Positions 1-8,131 of a DNA stretch of 64,000 nucleotides are shown here, piece after piece. Position numbers and translations under genes: made by a program. Position 1 is the stretch's first letter. Every line of letters starts with the position of its first letter. The notes below the pieces were generated by a model. It was not told where the DNA came from. It searched no databases and saw only the letters and a program-made list of their open reading frames with translations. This DNA comes from Nocardioides xinjiangensis (GTDB lineage: Bacteria; Actinomycetota; Actinomycetes; Propionibacteriales; Nocardioidaceae), in the NCBI RefSeq assembly GCF_017916455.1, contig NZ_JAFMSY010000001.1, forward strand, positions 1,409,977 through 1,473,976, read 5' to 3'.

Positions 1-683
1 CGCCAGGCGTCCTCGCCGGTGAGGTCGGCGTGCGCCCGCACCCAGCCGTGCATCGCGATCGCGGCGGCCGAGCTGGCGTTGATCGAGCGGGTCGAGCCGA
101 ACTGCGCGATCGAGAACGTGCCGTCGCACACCTCGCGCGCCGCCTCCGACAGGCCCGGTCCCTCCTGGCCGAAGAGGAAGCACACGTCCCGCGGCACCTC
201 GGTCGTCTCGAGGTGCATCGACCCGGGGAGGTTGTCGATGCCCAGGAGCCGCACCGGGGGGTCGAGCGCGTGGAGGTACGCCGCCAGGCTCGCCGGGTCG
301 GGATGGTGGCGCACGTGCTGGTAGCGGTCGGTCACCATCGCGCCGCGGCGGTTCCACCGGCGGTTGCCGACGATGTGCACCTCGGCGGCGAGGAACGCGT
401 TGGCCGTGCGGACGATCGTGCCGATGTTGAAGTCGTGCTGCCAGTTCTCGATGGCGACGTGGAACGCGTGCCGGCGGGTGTCGAGGTCGGCGACGATCGC
501 CTCGAGCGTCCAGTAGCGGTAGCGGTCGACGACGTTGCGGCGGTCGCCCTCGCGCAGCAGGTCGGGGTCCCACTGCCGGCCCTCGGGCCACGGCCCCTGC
601 CACGGGCCGACCCCCACCACCGGCGGTCCGTGCGGCATCGGGTCGTACGGCGCCCGCTGCTCCTCGTCCCGCGGATCGTGCAT
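1..683 (-). CDS. TrmH/SpoU-family RNA 2'-O-methyltransferase (3' end cut by window edge)
   Basis: The gene reads leftward from ATG at 683 and runs off the left edge, giving 227 residues. It has the three knotted SPOUT motifs in order: NIGTIVRTANA (about residues 87-97), FGQEGPGLS (171-179) and IAQFGSTRSINASAA (192-206). These form the S-adenosylmethionine-binding trefoil knot of TrmH-type enzymes, which methylate ribose 2'-OH groups in tRNA or rRNA. The short charged N-terminus (about 50 residues) precedes the catalytic domain. The C-terminus is probably only slightly beyond the edge. The exact RNA target cannot be read from the sequence. It is divergent from the DedA gene. Confidence 0.88.
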   Translation of the reverse strand, partial: MHDPRDEEQRAPYDPMPHGPPVVGVGPWQGPWPEGRQWDPDLLREGDRRNVVDRYRYWTLEAIVADLDTRRHAFHVAIENWQHDFNIGTIVRTANAFLAAEVHIVGNRRWNRRGAMVTDRYQHVRHHPDPASLAAYLHALDPPVRLLGIDNLPGSMHLETTEVPRDVCFLFGQEGPGLSEAAREVCDGTFSIAQFGSTRSINASSAAAIAMHGWVRAHADLTGEDAW

Positions 684-744
684 GCGAGCACCCTAGGCAC
701 CCCCGGCGCGACGGGAGCTGTCGGGAGCCGCCGGGAGCGCTGGC

Positions 745-750
745 TAGGGT
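745..750 (+). promoter_or_regulatory. -10 box of a leaderless promoter (DedA gene)
   Basis: TAGGGT lies 7 bases before the GTG at 758. That places the transcription start at or next to the start codon. This supports 758 over the GTG at 749, which overlaps the box. Confidence 0.6.
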
Positions 751-757
751 GGCGCCC

Positions 758-1519
758 GTGAGCGCTCCGTGGGTCGACGTCCTCGCCCAAGCACCCCTGC
801 ACGCCGTCCAGCCCCTGCTGCTCGGCATCGACTGGATGGATCCCAACTGGCTGCTGGACAGGTTCGGGGCGGAGCTGTTCTGGATCAGCCTGCTGATCGT
901 CTTCGTCGAGTGCGGGCTGTTCTTCCCGATCCTGCCCGGCGACACCCTGCTCTTCGCGCTCGGGCTCTTCATCGCCACCGGCCAGCTCGACCTGTTCCCC
1001 GGACCGCCGTTCGTCGAGCTGCTGCTGGCGATGGCGGCGCTGTCCGCGGCGGGGTTCCTCGGCAACGTCGTCGGCTACGAGATCGGCCGCAGGATCGGTC
1101 CCCCGCTCTACGAGCGCGACGGCCGCATCATCAAGCGCAAGTACTTCGACCAGACCACGGCGTTCTTCGACCGCCACGGCAGCAAGGCCCTCGTCATCGG
1201 CCGCTTCGTCCCCTTCGTGCGCACCTACATCACCGTGGTGGCGGGAGTGACCCGGATGGACCGCCGCCGGTTCTTCGTGTGGAGCCTGGTGGGCGCCGTG
1301 CTGTGGGTGCTCTCGATCTGCCTGCTCGGCTACTTCCTCGGTGACGCCTTCCCCCACCTCGGCGAGAGCATCGACAAGCTGATCATCGTCATCGTGGCGT
1401 TCTCGCTCGTACCGATCGTCATCGAGTGGTGGCGGCACAAGCGCACGAACGCGCCCGGCGCGGAGGTGGGGCCGCACGACGGCGGCCCGGACCGGGACAT
1501 CACCGGCCGCGACCTCTGA
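758..1519 (+). CDS. DedA (SNARE-associated/VTT) family membrane protein
   Basis: A 253-residue polytopic inner-membrane protein of the DedA/VTT family, whose members are linked to membrane lipid (undecaprenyl phosphate or phospholipid) translocation and envelope homeostasis. Family marks are the FFPILPGDTLL loop near residue 55, a GYEIGRRIG segment, and the F..R.......GRFVPFVRTY.....G re-entrant region near residues 140-170. It ends with a basic, acidic-mixed cytoplasmic tail. I start it at GTG 758 because of the -10 box just upstream; an in-frame GTG at 749 would add three residues. The substrate is not determinable. Confidence 0.9.
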   Translation: MSAPWVDVLAQAPLHAVQPLLLGIDWMDPNWLLDRFGAELFWISLLIVFVECGLFFPILPGDTLLFALGLFIATGQLDLFPGPPFVELLLAMAALSAAGFLGNVVGYEIGRRIGPPLYERDGRIIKRKYFDQTTAFFDRHGSKALVIGRFVPFVRTYITVVAGVTRMDRRRFFVWSLVGAVLWVLSICLLGYFLGDAFPHLGESIDKLIIVIVAFSLVPIVIEWWRHKRTNAPGAEVGPHDGGPDRDITGRDL

Positions 1520-1552
1520 CGCGGGCCTCCGGGCTCGTACGACGCCCGCACG

Positions 1553-2080
1553 TCAGCGGTGGACGGCGTCCAGGTCGTCGCGGGTGAGCACCGAGCGGAC
1601 CTCCAGGCCGACGTCGGCCAGGGGCTCCTCCCCCGCCGGTGAGCGGTCGATCGCGCAGACGACGACCTCGACCGTGGCGCCGGCTGCCCGCAGCTCACGG
1701 GTGGCGTCCCGCACAGCGCCGCCGGTGGTGACGACGTCCTCGATGATCGTGATCCGCCGGCCGGCCACGTCGGGACCCTCGGCCAGCTTGCAGGTGCCGT
1801 ACTCCTTCGCCGACTTGCGCACGAACAGAGCGGGCAGGCCCGTCTTCGCCGACACCATCGTGGCGATCGGGATGCCGCCGAGCTCGAGGCCCCCGAGCAG
1901 CTCGGTGTCCCCGGGCAGCAGGTCCAGCATGCGGGTCGCGACCCGGTCGAGCAGCGCCGGCTGGCTCTCGAAGAGGTATTTGTCGAAGTAGGTGTCCGCG
2001 ACCTGGCCGGACCTCAGGGTGAACTCCCCGGTCAGGCGGCAGGCCGCGTCGATGTCGCGTGCGAGCGTCTCGTCAACCAC
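1553..2080 (-). CDS. pyrE: Orotate phosphoribosyltransferase
   Basis: A 175-residue protein that would convert orotate and PRPP to orotidine 5'-phosphate in pyrimidine synthesis. The PRPP-binding loop IEDVVTTGGA is at residues 113-122, the mobile lysine region is VRKSAKEYG (88-96), and the dimer/orotate site lies in LLGGLELGGIP (61-71). Length fits the family. The GTG start at 2080 is 6 bases after a TAGGCT box, so the mRNA is likely leaderless. It stands alone, with its tail facing the DedA gene, so it is not in a pyrimidine operon here. Confidence 0.93.
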   Translation of the reverse strand: MVDETLARDIDAACRLTGEFTLRSGQVADTYFDKYLFESQPALLDRVATRMLDLLPGDTELLGGLELGGIPIATMVSAKTGLPALFVRKSAKEYGTCKLAEGPDVAGRRITIIEDVVTTGGAVRDATRELRAAGATVEVVVCAIDRSPAGEEPLADVGLEVRSVLTRDDLDAVHR

Positions 2081-2086
2081 GACCGC

Positions 2087-2092
2087 AGCCTA
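2087..2092 (-). promoter_or_regulatory. -10 box of leaderless pyrE promoter
   Basis: On the minus strand TAGGCT stands 6 bases before the GTG start of pyrE, matching the spacing seen at other leaderless starts in this window. Confidence 0.6.
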
Positions 2093-2115
2093 GTCACGGC
2101 CCGCGCCGGCGCGCG

Positions 2116-2214
2116 TCAGCGTCCGGCGCGCTCGCGCGAGACCAGGTGCCCGAAGGCGACGAGCCGGTCCTCGTTGTGGAGGTCCCAGCGGGCGCCTGCC
2201 AGGGTGTCGGCCAT
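2116..2214 (-). CDS. Possible 32-residue small protein
   Basis: An ATG-started frame of 33 codons lies between pyrE and the divergent aminotransferase. The product would be MADTLAGARWDLHNEDR followed by a basic tail. Third codon positions are almost all G or C, as in real genes here, and a CACCCT hexamer sits 6 bases before the ATG. In this GC-rich DNA a frame this short can arise by chance. I recognise no family, so it is listed with low confidence. Confidence 0.3.
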   Translation of the reverse strand: MADTLAGARWDLHNEDRLVAFGHLVSRERAGR

Positions 2215-2256
2215 GCCTGCAGGGTGCAGCCGGCTGACCCGGACGGCCCTCCCGAC

Positions 2257-2262
2257 TAGCCT
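2257..2262 (+). promoter_or_regulatory. -10 box of leaderless aminotransferase promoter
   Basis: TAGCCT lies 7 bases before the ATG at 2270. It selects that ATG over in-frame GTG codons further upstream. Confidence 0.55.
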
Positions 2263-2269
2263 CGACGGC

Positions 2270-3454
2270 ATGCCCGCGACCGTCCCGCTGTCCGCCCGCC
2301 TGGCCCACGTCCCGCCCACCGTCTTCAGCGAGATGTCGGCCCTCGCGGTGCGCACCGGCGCGCTCAACCTCGGTCAGGGCTTCCCCGACGTCGACGGCCC
2401 CCCGTCGGTCATCGCGGCGGCGGTGGAGGCGCTCGAGGCGGGCGCGAACCAGTACGCCCCCGGCATCGGCGTGCCGGCGCTCCGGGAGGCCGTCGCGCGG
2501 CACCAGCAGCGCCACTACGGCCTCGCCGTGGACCCCGACCGCGAGGTCGTGGTGACCACCGGCTGCACCGAGGCGGTCGCCGCGGCCCTCCTCGCGCTGG
2601 TCGACCCCGGCGACGAGGTGGTCGTGCTCGAGCCCTACTACGACTCCTACGTCGCGATTCTCGAGATGTGCGGCGCCGTACGCCGCCCGGTGACGCTGCG
2701 GGCGCCGCACTTCCGGCCCGACCTCGACGAGCTCCGGGCGGCCGTCGGCGACCGCACCCGCGCGATCCTGCTCAACTCCCCGCACAACCCCACCGGCACG
2801 GTGCTGACCCGCGACGAGCTGCAGGTGGTCGCCGACCTCGCGACCGAGCACGACGTCCTCGTGATCACCGACGAGGTCTACGAGCACCTGGTCTTCGACG
2901 ACGCCCGCTCCGCCGAGGGCCACGTGCCGATCGCCACGCTGCCCGGCATGTGGGACCGCACGCTGACGCTGTCGAGCGCCGGCAAGTCGTACTCCTTCAC
3001 GGGCTGGAAGGTCGGCTGGGCCACCGGCCCCGCGCCGCTGGTGCAGGCGGTCCTCGCGGCCAAGCAGTGGCTCACCTTCACCTCCGGGTCACCGCTCCAG
3101 CCCGCCGTCGCGCACGCGCTCGACCACGAGCCCGACTGGCCGCGGGCGCTGGCCCGGGACCTGCAGGTCCGGCGCGACCTGCTCTGCGAGGGCCTCACCG
3201 CCGCTGGGCTCGTGCCGCGCGTGCCGGAGGGCACCTACTTCGCCACCACCGACGTCAGCCACCTGGGCTGGGCCGACGGCCGCGAGCTGTGCCTGGCCCT
3301 GCCGGAGCGCGCCGGGGTCGTCGCGATCCCGGTCCAGGGGTTCTACGACGACCCGCACGAGGGCAGGCAGCTGGTGCGGTGGGCCTTCTGCAAGGAGCCC
3401 GACGTCATCCGCGAGGGCGTGCGCCGGCTGGCCGCGGCCGACCTGCACCGCTGA
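2270..3454 (+). CDS. PLP-dependent class I/II aminotransferase (DapC/kynurenine aminotransferase-like)
   Basis: A 394-residue fold-type I aminotransferase. The PLP lysine is in SSAGKSYSFTGWK (K239). NSPHNPTG (169-176) and DEVYEH (201-206) supply the cofactor contacts, and the N-terminal NLGQGFPDVDGP is typical of the group containing N-succinyl-diaminopimelate aminotransferase, YbdL and kynurenine/glutamine transaminases. The preferred amino donor cannot be read from sequence, and no lysine or methionine genes are adjacent. The start is chosen at ATG 2270 because homologues begin near PLSARL and a -10 box precedes it. Confidence 0.9.
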   Translation: MPATVPLSARLAHVPPTVFSEMSALAVRTGALNLGQGFPDVDGPPSVIAAAVEALEAGANQYAPGIGVPALREAVARHQQRHYGLAVDPDREVVVTTGCTEAVAAALLALVDPGDEVVVLEPYYDSYVAILEMCGAVRRPVTLRAPHFRPDLDELRAAVGDRTRAILLNSPHNPTGTVLTRDELQVVADLATEHDVLVITDEVYEHLVFDDARSAEGHVPIATLPGMWDRTLTLSSAGKSYSFTGWKVGWATGPAPLVQAVLAAKQWLTFTSGSPLQPAVAHALDHEPDWPRALARDLQVRRDLLCEGLTAAGLVPRVPEGTYFATTDVSHLGWADGRELCLALPERAGVVAIPVQGFYDDPHEGRQLVRWAFCKEPDVIREGVRRLAAADLHR

Positions 3455-3466
3455 CGGACCGCCCGG

Positions 3467-4261
3467 TCAGCGCCCCGAGCCCTCGGGGCCGTCGCCGCCC
3501 GAGGGCGGCCGGCCGTACGGGTCCTGGCCGTAGGGGTTGTCCCGCCCGTAGGGGTTGTCCTGGCCGTACGGGTCGGGCGAGGCGTCGGAGCCGGTGGCCC
3601 CGCTGCCCTGGTGGCTGGTGCCCGGGTGCTGCTGGCCCTGGTACGCCGGCACCCCGCCGGAGGCCTGTCCCCTGAACCAGTCGCCGGCGCCGCCGACGAA
3701 GAGCAGCACGATCACCGCCAAGGCGGCCACGAGCGGCACGACCGAGATGCCGCTGGCGATGCCGATGAGCGAGAAGAGCGCCGTCACGGCGCTCGAGATG
3801 ACGAGCAGCACACGCGCGACGTTGGACCGGCGCAGCACGAAGACCGCGAGCACGAGGGCGATCAGCGCCCAGATCGCGAAGGCCACGAGCACCGCCACGA
3901 TCACGCCGGCCAGGGACTCGGCGTCGACGTCGAGCTCGGAGGCGCCCACGCCGTTGCGCATCTCCTCCTCGAAGGCGGTGACGAAGTCCTCGCGGGCGAC
4001 CACGAAGACGACGGCCACCAGGGCGAAGAGGATCGCGGTCAGCGCCGAGAAGACGATCGTGATCCACGCCGCCGCGGTGACCGTGCCGGGGCGCCGGTCA
4101 CCGGCGGGCTGCTGCCCGTAGGCCTGCTGGCCGTAGGTGGGCGGCTGGCCGTAGGAGGGCGGCTGCCCGTAGGGGCTCTGGCCGCCGGTGGGCGGGACGC
4201 CGTAGGGGTCGGACTGGCCGTAGGGCCGGTGCGTCGGGCCGGGCTGCTCCTGGTCGCTCAT
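3467..4261 (-). CDS. PYGQ-repeat multi-pass membrane protein
   Basis: A 264-residue protein with a low-complexity N-terminus rich in PYGQ units (about residues 12-55), three to four hydrophobic helices between about 60 and 200, and a second PYGQ/PYGR-rich tail. This layout is common in actinobacterial membrane proteins of unknown function. The tyrosine/proline-rich ends are cytosolic or disordered by prediction. It lies just downstream of a second protein of the same type (4314-5495) and is probably co-transcribed with it. No enzyme motif is visible. Confidence 0.75.
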   Translation of the reverse strand: MSDQEQPGPTHRPYGQSDPYGVPPTGGQSPYGQPPSYGQPPTYGQQAYGQQPAGDRRPGTVTAAAWITIVFSALTAILFALVAVVFVVAREDFVTAFEEEMRNGVGASELDVDAESLAGVIVAVLVAFAIWALIALVLAVFVLRRSNVARVLLVISSAVTALFSLIGIASGISVVPLVAALAVIVLLFVGGAGDWFRGQASGGVPAYQGQQHPGTSHQGSGATGSDASPDPYGQDNPYGRDNPYGQDPYGRPPSGGDGPEGSGR

Positions 4262-4313
4262 GGCTACATCTCACCACGCCGGCCCACGGCCCGGCCCGCG
4301 TCGCGGCCGCGGC

Positions 4314-5495
4314 TCAGCGCGCGTCGAGGGCGAACCAGCGGCGTACGTCGCCGCGCCGCAGGCACACCACCGTCGCGACGGCCGCCGCGGCCGGGACGAG
4401 CACGATGGGCGCCGTCAGCACGAGCACGAAGCAGGTGCCGGCGCTGAAGGCCGCGCTGGCCATCAGTCCCCGCCGCGCCCACTCGCGCCGGGCCATCGCG
4501 AAGCCGGCGAGCACCAGCGCGACGGCGCACCAGACGATGAAGGCGCCGGAGACGGCGACGACCACCGCGCGCACCTCCTGGAGCGTCATGCCGTCCTCGA
4601 CCAGCTGCGGCTGCTCCTGCTCCAGCACGCTCATCAAGAAGTCGGGCGACAGCCCGGCGATCGCCAGCCAGAGCAGGGACATCGCGAGCAGCCCCCCGGC
4701 GGTGACGACCGTGATCACGAAGGCAGCGACCAGCGCACCGGGACGCGCCTGCGGACGCGCGGGCTGGTGCCAGGGGGCCGCCGCGCCCTGGGCGTGCCCG
4801 GGAGGGTACGGCTGGCCGTAGGGCGAGGTCGACGCGTGGGGCGCGACCGGTCCCTGCGCCGGCGCGCCCGGCTGCCCGGGTCGGCCCGGCTCCCCCGACG
4901 GCGCCGGCTCGCCGAACGGGCGCGAGGCCGGCGGCGGGCTCGTCGGCCCCTGCGGGGCGTCCTGCGCCGGCCGGGCCCAGGGGTCCGGGGGGCTCGCCGG
5001 GTCCGCCGGCGGCGCACTCCTGCCCGCCCCGCGGCCCCGTCCGGCGGCGGGGTCGGGCGGGGTCCACCTGCCGGTGGCGAACCACTCGCGGGCGGGCTGC
5101 AGCCAGAGCATCGCGGCGCCGGCCGCGACGAAGGAGCCGGCGAGGCCCCCCGCGGCCATGCCGGTGACGAAGACCGGGACGGCGAAGAGCGTCAGTCCCA
5201 GCCGGGCGGCGCGGTCCGGCCTGCGGGCGTACCACCCGAGGATGGCGGTCGCGCACGCGCACGCCGCGGCGACCATGCACATGACCCGGATCAGGTCGGT
5301 CGTGGCGTTGACGGTGAGGTCGAGGGAGGAGAACGGCGCCTCGGCCAGCGCGTCGCGGACCGCCTCCTGCGTCTCGAGCGAGCCGAGCGTGGTCACCCGC
5401 TCCCAGACGGACAGCAGCACCACCACCGACGACAGCACGACGATGCCCACCGCCAGGGTGACCTGGGGTGGACGCTGGCTGGTCGGCTGGCTCAC
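4314..5495 (-). CDS. Proline-rich multi-pass membrane protein
   Basis: A 393-residue protein with hydrophobic helices near 12-32, 70-90, 98-130, then a long Pro/Gly/Ala-rich cytosolic segment with PYGQPYPPGH (about 150-255), and further helices to the end. Its C-terminal half resembles the downstream PYGQ protein in layout, so the two may be distant paralogues. The GTG start at 5495 is 6 bases after a GACAAT box. Function is unknown. The roughly 144 bases separating it from the divergent ABC gene carry that promoter. Confidence 0.75.
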   Translation of the reverse strand: MSQPTSQRPPQVTLAVGIVVLSSVVVLLSVWERVTTLGSLETQEAVRDALAEAPFSSLDLTVNATTDLIRVMCMVAAACACATAILGWYARRPDRAARLGLTLFAVPVFVTGMAAGGLAGSFVAAGAAMLWLQPAREWFATGRWTPPDPAAGRGRGAGRSAPPADPASPPDPWARPAQDAPQGPTSPPPASRPFGEPAPSGEPGRPGQPGAPAQGPVAPHASTSPYGQPYPPGHAQGAAAPWHQPARPQARPGALVAAFVITVVTAGGLLAMSLLWLAIAGLSPDFLMSVLEQEQPQLVEDGMTLQEVRAVVVAVSGAFIVWCAVALVLAGFAMARREWARRGLMASAAFSAGTCFVLVLTAPIVLVPAAAAVATVVCLRRGDVRRWFALDAR

Positions 5496-5501
5496 GCGCC
5501 C

Positions 5502-5507
5502 ATTGTC
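5502..5507 (-). promoter_or_regulatory. -10 box of a leaderless promoter
   Basis: On the minus strand GACAAT lies 6 bases before the GTG at 5495. It is an imperfect TANNNT match but has the recurrent spacing. Confidence 0.4.
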
Positions 5508-5639
5508 CCAAGGTCGTCCCAACGGCCCGCGCGGGCACCCCCGAGCACCGGCTGCGGGGTTCCTCGGGGTCGACCTCAGGGGCCGGCGGGGCCCTGTCCC
5601 CGATGCGCCGGCGCCTGCCCGGCCGGGACGCTGGGACGC

Positions 5640-6551
5640 ATGATCAGCGTCGAGCACCTCACCAAGCAGTACGGCTCCTTCACAGCCGTCGACAACGTCT
5701 CCTTCACGGCCGCGACCGGTCGGGTCACCGGCTTCCTCGGTCCCAACGGCGCCGGCAAGTCCACCACCATGCGCATCATGGTCGGCCTCACCCGCCCCGG
5801 CTCGGGCCGCGTGACCATCACCGGCCGCGACTACCGCGAGCTCGTCAACCCCGGCCTGGAGGTCGGCGTGCTGCTGGACGCCTCGGCCCAGCACGCCGGG
5901 CGCACCGGCCGCGAGATCCTCGCGATCGCGGCGCAGACGATGGGCCTGCCCAAGAGCCGCGTCGCGGAGACCCTGGCCCGGGTCGGCCTCACCGAGTCCG
6001 AGGCCGAGCGCCGCGTGCGCAACTACTCCCTCGGCATGCGCCAGCGCCTCGGCATCGCCACCGCCCTCATCGGCGACCCGCAGGTGCTGATCCTCGACGA
6101 GCCCGCCAACGGCCTCGACCCGGCCGGCATCCGGTGGATGCGCGACCTGCTCCGCGGCTTCGCCGACGAGGGCGGCACCGTCCTGCTGTCCTCCCACCTG
6201 CTGCACGAGATCGAGGTGATCGCCGACGACATCGTGGTGATCGGCCAGGGCCGCATCGTGGCGCAGGGCAGCAAGACCGAGCTGCTCGCCGCCGCCGGCA
6301 CGCTGGTGCGCACCGCCGACGTCGACCGCCTCGCCCGCGCCCTCCACGAGGCCGCGGTCGTCACCACCCCCGTCGACGGCGGCCTGCGCGTCGACGCGGA
6401 CCCCGAGCTCGTGGGCGCGACGGCCCAGCGCGCCGGCGTCGTCCTCCGCGAGCTGCGGCCCGCCGACGGCGCCGGCCTCGAGGAGATGTTCCTCGAGCTC
6501 ACCGCCCAGACCTCCCGCGACGAGACCGCCCCCGAAGGAGCAGCAGCATGA
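5640..6551 (+). CDS. ABC transporter ATP-binding protein (drug/lipid exporter type)
   Basis: A 303-residue nucleotide-binding subunit. Walker A is GPNGAGKST (34-42), the ABC signature is YSLGMRQ (130-136), Walker B is LILDEP (151-156) and the switch histidine follows in LLSSHLLHE. The extra C-terminal domain of about 80 residues ending EEMFLELTA is usual for DrrA/CcmA-like ABC-2 exporter ATPases. It pairs with the permease that begins inside its stop codon. The transported substrate is not evident; bacitracin-, lantibiotic- or daunorubicin-type exporters are the nearest families. Confidence 0.92.
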   Translation: MISVEHLTKQYGSFTAVDNVSFTAATGRVTGFLGPNGAGKSTTMRIMVGLTRPGSGRVTITGRDYRELVNPGLEVGVLLDASAQHAGRTGREILAIAAQTMGLPKSRVAETLARVGLTESEAERRVRNYSLGMRQRLGIATALIGDPQVLILDEPANGLDPAGIRWMRDLLRGFADEGGTVLLSSHLLHEIEVIADDIVVIGQGRIVAQGSKTELLAAAGTLVRTADVDRLARALHEAAVVTTPVDGGLRVDADPELVGATAQRAGVVLRELRPADGAGLEEMFLELTAQTSRDETAPEGAAA

Positions 6552-7447
6552 GCACCAGCACGAGCACCGCCACCCGCACCCCCGACCACACCGCCGGCCA
6601 CACCGCCGGCCACACCGCCGGCCACACCGCCGGCCCGCACCCCGCCCCGGGCGTCGCGCGGGCGAGCGCCGGGGCACCCCGCCCGGCGCGCGCCGTACGC
6701 CCCATCCCGACCACCCGCCTCGTCGGGGTCGAGCTGCGCAAGATGTTCGACACCCGCGCGGGCTTCTGGTTGATGGCCAGCGTGGGCATCGTCGCGGTGC
6801 TCGCGTCGGCGGCGGTCATCCTGTGGGCGCCCGACGAGGCGATCACCCTCGAGACCTTCGCGTCGGCGATGGGCATGCCCCTGTCGGTCGTGCTGCCGAT
6901 CATCGCGATCCTGTCGGTCACCAGCGAGTACAGCCAGCGCACCGGCCTCACGACGTTCACGCTCGTCCCGTGGCGCGGCCGCGTGGTCGCCGCCAAGCTC
7001 GTCGTCGCCGTCGCCATCGGCGTGGCCGGCATGGCGCTCGCGCTGGCCGTCGGCGTCGTCGGCAACCTCCTCGCCTCGGCCGTCACCGGGCTCGACCCGG
7101 TCTGGGACGTCTCCGCCCTCGAGTTCGGGCGCATCGTCCTGGCCAACGTGCTCGGCATGCTGATCGGCTTCACCCTCGGCGTGCTGTTCCGCAGCTCGGC
7201 CGGCGCCGTGGTCGGCTACTTCGTCTACTCGCTGGTGCTGCCCGGTGCCTTCGCCGCCCTGGCTGCGTTCCAAGAGTGGTTCCGCGACCTCCAGCCGTGG
7301 GTCGACGTCAACTACGCCATCACGGGCCTGTTCAACGACACCGTGACCGCCGAGCAGTGGCAGCACCTCGGCGTGACCACCCTCGTGTGGCTCTGGATCC
7401 CGCTGGCCCTCGGCCTGCGCGCGGTCCTCCGTGCCGAGGTGAAGTAG
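6548..7447 (+). CDS. ABC-2 type transporter permease with tandem HTAG N-terminus
   Basis: A 299-residue membrane subunit whose ATG overlaps the stop of the ATPase gene (ATGA), preceded by a GAAGGAG ribosome site. The first 60 residues are a soluble low-complexity tail with four exact copies of HTAG. The motif RLVGVELRKMFDTRAGFW marks the amphipathic elbow helix of ABC-2 permeases, followed by six hydrophobic helices. It forms an exporter with the preceding ATPase. The HTAG tract comes from a perfect 12-nt tandem repeat, so its length may vary between strains. Confidence 0.9.
   Translation: MSTSTSTATRTPDHTAGHTAGHTAGHTAGPHPAPGVARASAGAPRPARAVRPIPTTRLVGVELRKMFDTRAGFWLMASVGIVAVLASAAVILWAPDEAITLETFASAMGMPLSVVLPIIAILSVTSEYSQRTGLTTFTLVPWRGRVVAAKLVVAVAIGVAGMALALAVGVVGNLLASAVTGLDPVWDVSALEFGRIVLANVLGMLIGFTLGVLFRSSAGAVVGYFVYSLVLPGAFAALAAFQEWFRDLQPWVDVNYAITGLFNDTVTAEQWQHLGVTTLVWLWIPLALGLRAVLRAEVK
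6587..6634 (+). repeat. Four perfect 12-nt tandem repeats inside the permease gene
   Basis: CACACCGCCGGC occurs four times in a row and encodes HTAG four times. The unit is a multiple of three, so copy-number change would keep the frame. Confidence 0.9.
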
Positions 7448-7466
7448 CCGCTTCCCTCGTGCCCAC

Positions 7467-7500
7467 CAGCGGCCGCCGGTCGGGGGACCGGCGGCCGCTG
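7467..7500 (+). terminator. Hairpin terminator after the ABC exporter pair
   Basis: A perfect 15-bp inverted repeat CAGCGGCCGCCGGTC / GACCGGCGGCCGCTG with a GGGG loop lies 20 bases after the permease stop. There is no T tract, which is usual for actinobacterial hairpin terminators. Confidence 0.7.
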
Positions 7501-7588
7501 CCTGCCGTGGCGGGGGGCGGGCGCCCGCGTGCGGGTGGCCGCCGCAGGGCTGCGCACCCGACCCGCGGCTTCTGACAGGGTGGTCGCC

Positions 7589-8131
7589 ATGCACCCCGAC
7601 GCCTGGCTGGTCGTCATCGACCCGCAGCGGATCTTCGCCGATCCCGCCAGCCCCTGGGGCTCGCCGATGTTCCCCGCGGTCGTCGAGCCCGTACGACGCC
7701 TCGCCGCCGCGGCGGCCGAGCGCACCGTGGTGACGCGCTGGGTGCCGTCGGCGGAGCCGGAGGGCAGCTGGCAGGCGTACCTCGACGCATGGCCGTTCGC
7801 GCAGGTGCCGGAGGACGACCCGCTGCTCGAGGTGGTGCCGGAGCTGCATGACCTCACCGACACCGTCGTCTCGCTGCCGACCTTCGGCAAGTGGAGCAAG
7901 GAGCTGCAGGCGGTGACCGGCCCGACGCCGCACCTCGTGCTGGCGGGCGTGTCGACCGACTGCTGCGTGATCTCCACGGCACTGGCGGCTGCGGACGCCG
8001 GGGCCACGATCACCCTGGTCACCGACGCGTGCGCGGGGTCGACCCCCGAGAACCAGCGGGCCGCCCTGGACGTGATGGCGCTCTACCCGCCGCAGATCAC
8101 CCTGGCCACCAGCGAGGACGTGCTGCGGTGA
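7589..8131 (+). CDS. Isochorismatase-family cysteine hydrolase
   Basis: A 180-residue cysteine hydrolase. The triad is visible as D11 (VVIDPQR), K101 (TFGKWSKE) and C126 (GVSTDCCV), followed by TACA-type helix residues. Members hydrolyse isochorismate, nicotinamide, N-carbamoyl compounds or similar amides, and the substrate here is open. A CAGGGT hexamer sits 7 bases before the ATG. The downstream PfkB kinase overlaps its stop codon, so the two are an operon, possibly a nucleoside or vitamin salvage pair. Confidence 0.88.
   Translation: MHPDAWLVVIDPQRIFADPASPWGSPMFPAVVEPVRRLAAAAAERTVVTRWVPSAEPEGSWQAYLDAWPFAQVPEDDPLLEVVPELHDLTDTVVSLPTFGKWSKELQAVTGPTPHLVLAGVSTDCCVISTALAAADAGATITLVTDACAGSTPENQRAALDVMALYPPQITLATSEDVLR

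Noticed and set aside
332..1477. Minus-strand frame of 381 codons across the DedA gene
   Set aside because: The acidic repetitive product is the complement of DedA, and its end covers the methyltransferase gene out of frame.
4260..5500. Long plus-strand frame ahead of the ABC ATPase
   Set aside because: It is antisense to the membrane protein gene at 4314-5495 and has no domain; the ATPase begins at 5640.
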